A stretch of 10,273 bases of DNA from positions 1-10,273 of the forward strand of contig DODJ01000077.1 of NCBI GenBank assembly GCA_003545655.1, read 5' to 3'. Each line of letters opens with the position of its first letter. Within the stretch, counting starts at the first letter, position 1. A program made the position numbers and the translations under genes. The notes under the pieces are model-generated. The model made no database searches. It was not told the DNA's origin and saw only the letters and a program-made list of their open reading frames with translations. This document shows, in pieces, positions 5,530 to 10,273 of the stretch. Source of the stretch: Candidatus Saccharimonadota bacterium. Lineage in GTDB: Bacteria; Patescibacteriota; Saccharimonadia; Saccharimonadales; Saccharimonadaceae.

Positions 5530-6137
5530 ATGAGTGATAAAAAATACGATGCAGTCCTGGTGTTAGGGGGTGGTATTAACCTAAATGGCTCATTGCCAGA
5601 TATAACCAAGGAACAGGTTCAAAAAAGCGTCGATCTTTTTAAGGCATCTTCTGCAGAAGCCTTTATTACGAGTGGGCTCTATGGTTATAAGGGTACTGAA
5701 AAACCAGTTATTAGTGAAGCAAGAGCATATGCAAAGTATGCCGAAAGTTTAGGGGTACCGTCTACAGTATTTACATAGAAGAGCGTTCACAAGAGACGCT
5801 TGGTAATATTCTTTTTACGAAAATAGAGATACTTATACCCCGCGACTGGACTCGTATTGTGGTTGTGCCTCAGGTTAATCATTCTACTGAGAGTGTAGAA
5901 TACTTATTACGGAAAATACTTGGCCCCAGCTTCGAGTGGATTATTGTCCGATCGGCCGAAAACCTGAATGAACAAAACGTTGCAAGAGAAAGAAAATCCC
6001 TGGAGCTTACAAGGCAGATTAACGATGCTTTTGAAGACGGCGACCACGATGCGATTTATAAAGGCCTCATGAATAGCCATCCTGCATACGGAGGAACCCT
6101 TACGACAATTGACGAACTCCGGAGAATACTTGGATAG
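5530..6137 (+). pseudogene. YdcF/ElyC-family (DUF218) protein, broken by a one-base frameshift
   Basis: The first part (5530-5778, 82 aa) begins with the family signature DAVLVLGGGIN, then ITSG and SEARAYAKYAESLGVP, and stops at TAG 5776. Family sequence resumes in the next frame at once: IEERSQETLGNILFTKIEIL, then RIVVVPQVNHSTESVEYLLR, to the stop at 6137. Adding one T in the TTT at 5770-5772 would restore a continuous VFYIEERS reading and a 202-aa protein of normal family length. The family is mostly linked to envelope functions (ElyC/SanA) or has unknown function (YdcF); no membrane anchor is present here, so YdcF-like is more apt. Both halves look well conserved apart from the lesion, so the break is recent or is a sequencing error. 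No slippery heptamer suggests programmed frameshifting. It is monocistronic with a leaderless promoter. Confidence 0.8.
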
Positions 6138-6182
6138 GTATTTCTTCCCGAAAGACATCCACTACCTTCGGCAAAAATAAGC

Positions 6183-7265
6183 TTATCGAGGAGTATTGAT
6201 GGCAATTGATGCTGCGCGACCAAGCGATGTAGCTGTTTGATGGCCAAGTTCGGTTGGGTCGTCTGAGGGCGAGGCATATTCGAACACTTCCGAGCGCATT
6301 CCCTGCGATGTAATACTATCGTGAAGCGACAATGCGTCACGTAGATTACAGGCCAGACTTTGTTCGTAGTGAGCAATGCTAATAACGGTATCCGGTGAGG
6401 CGGTCCCGTTGCGTAGTCCTTGCTCTACGAAGTCCAGTAGCACGGGGTGAATCCCTCGGCGTGTCGCGTGGAGGCTTCGCAGCACGGTGCCTTTTTGGTG
6501 GCCTTTTATGTATTTGCTAATCCTTGCGTTTTCTTCCGATTGCCTCTCGAACGGGGTAACGTCACCATGGCCGATGACGTCGTTTTCTTTTAAGTATGTA
6601 TCGTTTCGGCGTTTTGTTTCAATACGACCATTAAGGCTCGTTTGCGTCATTGCCAATGGCGAAAGCCCGTATAGGTTGCTTGGATCTTCAAGATGAATAC
6701 GGTCTATAACGAGAGGGGTTGAAAGTAGTTCTCTGGCTGCAACTTTTCCCATAGTTGCGGCAAGCATTGCCCCAAGTGAGTGTCCGCCCAGCTCGACACG
6801 GTCATAGTTGGAAAGCCCAAGAACGCTGCTCAGTGCGGTGAGCTGCTTTGTTGCAATAAGATCAAATGCGCCGTAGCGTACTTGCCTTTGCTCTTCTTTG
6901 CTTTGCCATACGGTGCTCATTTTTTTATCAATGTCAGTAGAAAGGTCCAGCTCACCCTTTGCGTTAATTGGCATTCCCGATATTCCTGGAATTTCGCTTA
7001 TCCCTATGCGCGCCCCAAGTTGGTGTGCGGTAATAGTCTCTTGGCGAACTAAAAAAGGGTTAATTCGATAATCCAATGACGTACTTTTAAGTATCGTAGG
7101 TCCTTCGCCATCCCTTCGCCCATCAATGACAAGCACATCGTGGGTCGACCCATCTGTATGAGTGTAGGTATGAACGTTGGTTTGTGACTCTAGGCCTGTA
7201 TAGCCAAGTTCGGCTGATGAAGAACCAAGCCAAGATCGATAGTCTGCTTCTATCCTTTTAAGCAT
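6183..7265 (-). CDS. Alpha/beta hydrolase-fold protein
   Basis: The 360-aa protein contains VELGGHSLGAMLAATMG (157-173), a nucleophile elbow G-x-S-x-G with S163 as likely catalytic serine at the end of a beta strand and start of a helix. H342 in PTELGHQTA is the natural candidate for the catalytic histidine near the C-terminus. Candidate acids are D194 (LEDP) and D335/D336, undecided. DVLVIDGRRDGEGPTILKST (43-62) looks like the first strands. No signal peptide is seen, so it is probably cytosolic; the substrate (ester, lipid or peptide) is unknown. The start ATG is preceded by TATAAT (7274-7279) at only 8 nt, which implies a leader of about two bases and explains the lack of a ribosome-binding site. 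It is a single-gene unit, convergent with the DUF218 gene 45 nt away. Confidence 0.8.
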   Translation of the reverse strand: MLKRIEADYRSWLGSSSAELGYTGLESQTNVHTYTHTDGSTHDVLVIDGRRDGEGPTILKSTSLDYRINPFLVRQETITAHQLGARIGISEIPGISGMPINAKGELDLSTDIDKKMSTVWQSKEEQRQVRYGAFDLIATKQLTALSSVLGLSNYDRVELGGHSLGAMLAATMGKVAARELLSTPLVIDRIHLEDPSNLYGLSPLAMTQTSLNGRIETKRRNDTYLKENDVIGHGDVTPFERQSEENARISKYIKGHQKGTVLRSLHATRRGIHPVLLDFVEQGLRNGTASPDTVISIAHYEQSLACNLRDALSLHDSITSQGMRSEVFEYASPSDDPTELGHQTATSLGRAASIAINTPR

Positions 7266-7273
7266 AATAATAT

Positions 7274-7302
7274 ATTATACACTATTTTCTTATAAAAGTC
7301 CA
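7274..7302 (-). promoter_or_regulatory. Promoter of the alpha/beta hydrolase gene, nearly leaderless
   Basis: On the - strand, TATAAT (7274-7279) lies 17 bp after TGGACT (7297-7302), which matches four of six -35 bases. The ATG at 7265 comes 8 nt after the hexamer, so only about two untranslated bases are expected. Confidence 0.55.
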
Positions 7303-7366
7303 GTATTCCTGCTGCTGTATGAGCTACCGGTACCGCCTCTCAGACTTGTCCTAGTACATAGGAATG

Positions 7367-7395
7367 GGCCTCTTGGCATCGATGATCAAGAGGCC
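7367..7395. terminator. 9-bp GC-rich hairpin behind the sigma/anti-sigma operon
   Basis: GGCCTCTTG (7367-7375) pairs perfectly with CAAGAGGCC (7387-7395). The 11-nt loop contains the palindrome CATCGATG. It has no T tract on either strand but stands directly beyond the next hairpin for transcripts coming from the right, as a back-up termination or RNA-end structure might. Confidence 0.45.
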
Positions 7396-7397
7396 TC

Positions 7398-7425
7398 AAA
7401 GGCAAGTCGTATGGCTTGCCTTTTT
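7398..7425. terminator. Intrinsic terminator, sigma/anti-sigma operon side
   Basis: AAAGGCAAG (7398-7406) pairs with CTTGCCTTT (7415-7423) around an 8-nt loop. On the + strand it ends in TTTTT; on the - strand the right arm ends in TTTG. The outer A/T pairs make it look bidirectional. It lies 25 nt after the anti-sigma stop, and no + strand gene ends nearby, so the - strand operon is the likely user. Confidence 0.6.
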
Positions 7426-7450
7426 CACGTATCCTCGCTCGTGCTTCCAC

Positions 7451-8728
7451 CTAATATTTTTGTATCGGGTCGCCCTTTTGAATCATGTTTAGCTCAAGAT
7501 ACACCGAGCGAATCTCTGACGGGCCGAGTTCGAGGCTGGTTGATGCTTTGTCGACGGCATACCGCACCTGTATCATGTCACCCTTTTCCACGGTGACATT
7601 GTTGTATTCGGCGCTGCGGGTACGGTTAAAATCACTGACGATGTCGCGCGGTGTGTTGAGGGTGAAGACGCGACCGGATGATGATTGAATCTTGAGGGTC
7701 GTGCCGCTATGGTCGATGATGATGCCTTGAACTTCGCGAGAATCGAACGGAACCTCGCCATTATCGTCTGGCAGAATTGGGGCTGTGGGATAGTTCTCGT
7801 ACAGAACGATTGCCGCACCTTGCACACATGAATCTTGCGGGTTACCCATACACGCCTCGCGCTCGGCGATTTGGTTTTGTTTACTAGGGCCGTAGTACTC
7901 AAAAGGTAGATCAACTTTTACGACATGGGTAACCACCCGATTACTCACCGTGCTTGAAGTATTGTAGCCTGTCGCGGTTTTCTTGGTAACGAAATCATAC
8001 GTGACATCGTGGACGTACAGGACGGTATCACCGGGCTTGATCTGGTCAATGGTTGATTCATGGTTATCAACGATGTACTGAGTCTTATCTGTCAGTACCA
8101 GCGGGTTTTCTGGGGTGTTATAGGTATCACCAGTCAAGGCAAGGCTCGTGGCGTCAATACTAACAACCTCCAAGCCAACAGGATACGTCATCCTCATTGT
8201 TTGTGAATACGTCCCCTCGGTTTGCTGCATGCTTGGGTTTGGCCTCTTTGGCGGCGTAGTAGTGCCAGACCACTCTCGGAGTGCTTCAATTTCGCAGCGT
8301 GCTTGAAGGATTTTTTCTATCTCTGAAGGATCAAGCGTGCTTCCGGCCTTAATCTCAAATGTTGTAGCTGCAGATTGGTTGGTGCAGTTTTCGAACGATG
8401 CGATTACCTGCGTTCGTCCAAACTGATTAGTAGTAGGCTCTTGTATGGTCACCGATGGGTGCTCCCAGAGTAGTTTATACGCGGCATAGGTCGTGCCGCC
8501 CAGGATAGCGAGCACGCCGATCGCGATGGCGACAATGGCGAGCTTTGGTAAATGACGTACTTTCATAATGAATGACTCCTTTTTATTGACATCCATAGTA
8601 CGAACGTAGTTGGAAATTATTTCAGGTGAGTGAATTCCTGTCATAACTCGATCGGTAAACTGCTTGTTCGGTGTATAGGTAGTAGGGCGTGCAGCGATGA
8701 GGCGTGCTTCAAATAGTAGCTGTTTCAT
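7451..8728 (-). CDS. Membrane-anchored anti-sigma-like protein
   Basis: The 425-aa protein has a cytosolic N-terminus of about 60 residues, one transmembrane helix (about 62-84, with AIVAIAIGVLAILGG at its core) and a large outer domain. That topology, plus a start overlapping the stop of a sigma-factor gene (ATGA, 8725-8728), marks it as the probable partner that holds the sigma factor. AAAGGAG (8737-8743) lies 8 nt before the ATG. The N-terminus lacks the H-x3-C-x2-C of zinc anti-sigma domains. The outer part has four cysteines (C115, C145, C293, C301) that could form disulfides. It also has two similar beta-rich blocks (about 185-245 and 333-392) of the type V-x-x-I-D, T-Q-Y-I-V, K-P-G-D-x-V, reminiscent of DUF5666. 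The signal sensed is unknown. Confidence 0.75.
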   Translation of the reverse strand: MKQLLFEARLIAARPTTYTPNKQFTDRVMTGIHSPEIISNYVRTMDVNKKESFIMKVRHLPKLAIVAIAIGVLAILGGTTYAAYKLLWEHPSVTIQEPTTNQFGRTQVIASFENCTNQSAATTFEIKAGSTLDPSEIEKILQARCEIEALREWSGTTTPPKRPNPSMQQTEGTYSQTMRMTYPVGLEVVSIDATSLALTGDTYNTPENPLVLTDKTQYIVDNHESTIDQIKPGDTVLYVHDVTYDFVTKKTATGYNTSSTVSNRVVTHVVKVDLPFEYYGPSKQNQIAEREACMGNPQDSCVQGAAIVLYENYPTAPILPDDNGEVPFDSREVQGIIIDHSGTTLKIQSSSGRVFTLNTPRDIVSDFNRTRSAEYNNVTVEKGDMIQVRYAVDKASTSLELGPSEIRSVYLELNMIQKGDPIQKY

Positions 8729-9243
8729 GATAGCTTCTCCTTTAACTGATGCTTAGCCCGGCGCATCCATGTGCCGATCGTCCCGGTGGTTGTGTTATAC
8801 GTTGTTGCGAGTTCTTGGTAACTCTTTCCTTCCCAGAAGTAAGCCTTAATAATTTCAGCATATTTCGGAGGCTCGAGTTCTTCGATACATTTTTGTAGGT
8901 GTGCGATTTCATCTTTCTCGATATGTTTCGGTACGGTAGCTTCGAGATGCTGTTCGATATGTTCAATAGGTATTTTTCGCCTGTTTCTTCGGAGCGTGTC
9001 GATACACATATTAGTAGCAATACGGTATAGCCATGTCGAAAATCTTGCTTTGCTAGCCGAGAAGTTCTTTAAATTCTCATAGGCTTTTATAAACGCATCT
9101 TGCGCGACATCTTCACCCTCTTGCCTATCGTTAAGTATATTCTCACAGTGGATAATGAGACCTGTTTGGTACCGCTCAACGAGCTCTCTATATGCATCTG
9201 TATCGCCTGCTAGTATTTTTGCTATGCACTTTTCTTCGTCCAT
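8725..9243 (-). CDS. ECF-like RNA polymerase sigma factor
   Basis: The 172-aa protein shows region 2 at about 16-90, including GEDVAQDAFIKAYENL (43-58) and RFSTWLYRIATNMCIDTLRR (67-86). Region 4 is at about 118-170, with the helix-turn-helix SYQELATTYNTTTGTIGTWM (141-160) before RRAKHQLKEKL. Regions 1 and 3 are absent, as in extracytoplasmic-function sigma factors, and the length is typical. It would direct RNA polymerase to a small regulon when released by its partner, the membrane protein encoded by the overlapping next gene. The frame is open to a TTG at 9282, but TATAAT at 9251-9256 lies within that extension, so ATG 9243 (or 9246) is preferred, giving a leaderless message. The operon may be autoregulated; no certain ECF-type promoter was recognised. 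Confidence 0.88.
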   Translation of the reverse strand: MDEEKCIAKILAGDTDAYRELVERYQTGLIIHCENILNDRQEGEDVAQDAFIKAYENLKNFSASKARFSTWLYRIATNMCIDTLRRNRRKIPIEHIEQHLEATVPKHIEKDEIAHLQKCIEELEPPKYAEIIKAYFWEGKSYQELATTYNTTTGTIGTWMRRAKHQLKEKLS

Positions 9244-9250
9244 CATGCTC

Positions 9251-9256
9251 ATTATA
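9251..9256 (-). promoter_or_regulatory. -10 element of the sigma-factor operon
   Basis: TATAAT on the - strand, 7 nt before ATG 9243. The best -35 candidate, TTGAAA (9277-9282), is 20 bp away, which is longer than usual. The expected transcription start (about 9244) is next to the ATG, so the operon would be leaderless. Confidence 0.45.
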
Positions 9257-9299
9257 CGTAACGCGGTGCTCGAATATTTCAAGAACTGGTAGGTATTTG

Positions 9300-9788
9300 T
9301 TATTTTGCAACCCTAAGGAATTCAAGGGTGGTCATTAAGTTGTACAGCTTACCCTGGCTGTCGCTGGTATCTATAGGTTTTAGCTCCGCTTCTTCGATTG
9401 ACCGAGAGACGTACGCAATGGCATCATCAAGACTAAGCCACCGACTTGTAAGCTGCGCCTCTCTTTCGTTTTGCGGGTTAGTTGGGCCTCCTATAGTGTC
9501 GAGTGCTGCCACGTAGCCATTAATGACGTATTTCTTACTAAGCAGGGTGCGATATTGTACCACCGTTCCAAGACTCATCACGTCTTTAACGGTAGCGCCA
9601 AGCTCTTCTCGCAGCTCCCGCGCGATTGCTTCATAGTCTGATTCGCCGGGTTCGACTCCCCCACCAGGGAGTAACCCTTGGTTTAGAACTAGTATTTTAT
9701 TATTGTCTCTAATTACTACTTTGACGGTCGGGCGGTGGGTATACTGTATCGATGTATCGAGCTGACCAATAGTTGCTAAGATATCCAT
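9300..9788 (-). CDS. Nudix hydrolase
   Basis: The 162-aa protein carries a full Nudix box: G43, E49, R57-E58, E61-E62 and G64, in GGGVEPGE and RELREELGA. It is preceded by VKVVIRDNNKILVLNQG (22-38), the usual opening strands. It is longer than the other Nudix protein in this window, with an N-terminal extension of about 20 residues and a C-terminal helix. The two share little sequence beyond the box, so they are unlikely to be recent duplicates. The substrate cannot be inferred. TGGTACTAT (9795-9803 on the - strand) is an extended -10 with 6 nt to the ATG, and there is no ribosome-binding site, which fits a leaderless message. It ends 57 nt before the sigma-factor start, which has its own -10, so the two may be separate units. 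Confidence 0.9.
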   Translation of the reverse strand: MDILATIGQLDTSIQYTHRPTVKVVIRDNNKILVLNQGLLPGGGVEPGESDYEAIARELREELGATVKDVMSLGTVVQYRTLLSKKYVINGYVAALDTIGGPTNPQNEREAQLTSRWLSLDDAIAYVSRSIEEAELKPIDTSDSQGKLYNLMTTLEFLRVAK

Positions 9789-9794
9789 GATTTT

Positions 9795-9803
9795 ATAGTA
9801 CCA
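9795..9803 (-). promoter_or_regulatory. Extended -10 promoter of the second Nudix gene
   Basis: On the - strand, TG-G-TACTAT with 6 nt to ATG 9788 predicts transcription starting at the A of the start codon. The -35 region has no good match, which an extended -10 can tolerate. TATAAA (9792-9797) overlaps it but would be too close to the ATG. Confidence 0.5.
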
Positions 9804-9874
9804 TCTGTGTGGTTAGACACTTCCTCTTAGTAAAGAGATATATCGTTTGTCTGATTAGTTTTTGCCTCGTCTTG

Positions 9875-10210
9875 CTAACGGACAATCTCAATACCGTCCA
9901 GCGTCGCTTCGGCGAGTGCTGCGGTGTGGTACGCACCTTGGTGTTTTTGGTAGTCGTTTGCGGCTTTCGTTTCAGCACGAGCGAGGTCTTGTGCTCGTTC
10001 GGGGAGCATGCGTTCAGCCCAGCATTGTACATGCCATGCGCCAATAGAGCGACGGTGAGCGTCGAGGGTCTCATCTTGTGCATTATGCAGGCTTCGTTCG
10101 ATTGTCGCGTGAGCGTGGTCTAATGCTCGACTTGCAAGCAATACTTGTTTGAAGTTGCGGGCAGATTCTTCGCCGGCTTCTCTAGGGGTTATGCGTTCAG
10201 GGCTTACCAT
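9875..10210 (-). CDS. Small helical hypothetical protein
   Basis: A 111-aa protein of no family I know. It is almost wholly alpha-helical by composition: rich in Ala, Glu, Arg, Gln and His, with few beta-formers. Examples are RALDHAHATIERSLHNAQDE (28-47) and ERAQDLARAETKAANDYQKH (71-90). It has a single cysteine, no signal peptide and no membrane helix, and could form a helical bundle or coiled coil. Frames on both strands are open across it, because the codons are GC-rich. This - strand frame is chosen because a near-consensus promoter (TTGACA, 18 bp, extended TATAAT) ends 8 nt before its ATG. Confidence 0.65.
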   Translation of the reverse strand: MVSPERITPREAGEESARNFKQVLLASRALDHAHATIERSLHNAQDETLDAHRRSIGAWHVQCWAERMLPERAQDLARAETKAANDYQKHQGAYHTAALAEATLDGIEIVR

Positions 10211-10218
10211 ATACTTTT

Positions 10219-10248
10219 ATTATAACATATACTATGGCAATATGTCAA
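10219..10248 (-). promoter_or_regulatory. Near-consensus promoter of the 111-aa protein gene
   Basis: On the - strand, a perfect TTGACA (10243-10248) and a perfect TATAAT (10219-10224) with TG-T before it are 18 bp apart, making this the strongest promoter in the window. The ATG at 10210 follows the hexamer by 8 nt, so the leader is about two bases. Confidence 0.7.
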
Positions 10249-10273
10249 TTTTATCGTACTGTTTTTTTGAGTA

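Noticed and set aside
5765..5778. Programmed -1 frameshift in the DUF218 gene
   Set aside because: The site GTATTTACATAG has no X-XXY-YYZ heptamer and no obvious stimulatory structure downstream; a one-base deletion is simpler.
6177..6186. ATAAGCTTAT palindrome at the hydrolase stop as a terminator
   Set aside because: It is a 10-bp palindrome without a loop, too short and AT-rich to form a stable RNA hairpin.
9244..9282. TTG start for the sigma factor
   Set aside because: A perfect TATAAT lies within the extension, and the sigma domain begins after ATG 9243.
9793..10123. Other long open frames on both strands over the 111-aa gene
   Set aside because: They are shadows in GC-rich codons; only the - strand frame from 10210 has a promoter and a balanced, protein-like composition.
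1..10273. CRISPR array, insertion sequence or rRNA
   Set aside because: No regularly spaced direct repeats, no transposase and no rRNA-like sequence were seen anywhere in the window.

Overview
The window looks like chromosomal DNA of a bacterium with a small, lightly organised genome, most likely a member of the Patescibacteria/CPR and perhaps Saccharibacteria. The grounds are indirect: many proteins of no recognised family, short transcription units in mixed orientation, a tRNA gene without encoded CCA, and frequent apparently leaderless transcripts. UGA is used as a normal stop, so the recoded lineages (Gracilibacteria, Absconditabacteria) do not fit. The lineage call is inference only.

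Left part (1-2160). An AT-rich, gene-free leader with a 10-bp hairpin is followed by a tight two-gene unit on the + strand. Its first product is a 266-aa winged-helix-like protein; its second is a 196-aa helical protein with an R-x5-H motif like the HEPN ribonuclease site. This unit is the best candidate for an undescribed two-component defence or toxin-antitoxin-like system. It abuts a tRNA gene with a CUG (Gln) anticodon but a proline-tRNA-like acceptor stem. Behind the tRNA lie about 220 gene-free bases with short repeats.

Middle part (2098-6182). A MutT-like Nudix hydrolase is framed by two copies of a 53-nt element, 502 bp apart. Each copy carries a long palindrome with a compensatory base-pair change, and each palindrome is followed by an extended -10 promoter. 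The second copy precedes a GT4 glycosyltransferase that is translationally coupled (ATGA) to a 79-aa unknown. Convergent to this is a 455-aa protein of no known family. It diverges from a YdcF/DUF218-family gene that is broken by a one-base frameshift.

Right part (6183-10273), all on the - strand. In map order these are an alpha/beta hydrolase with a GHSLG elbow, a membrane-anchored anti-sigma-like protein coupled by ATGA to an ECF-like sigma factor, a second Nudix hydrolase, and a 111-aa helical unknown. The sigma/anti-sigma pair ends at two stacked hairpins.

A pattern runs through the whole window. Seven transcription-unit heads have a -10 hexamer placed so that transcription would start on or within about seven bases of the ATG. 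Genes inside operons have clear Shine-Dalgarno sequences instead. This pattern decided several start codons here.
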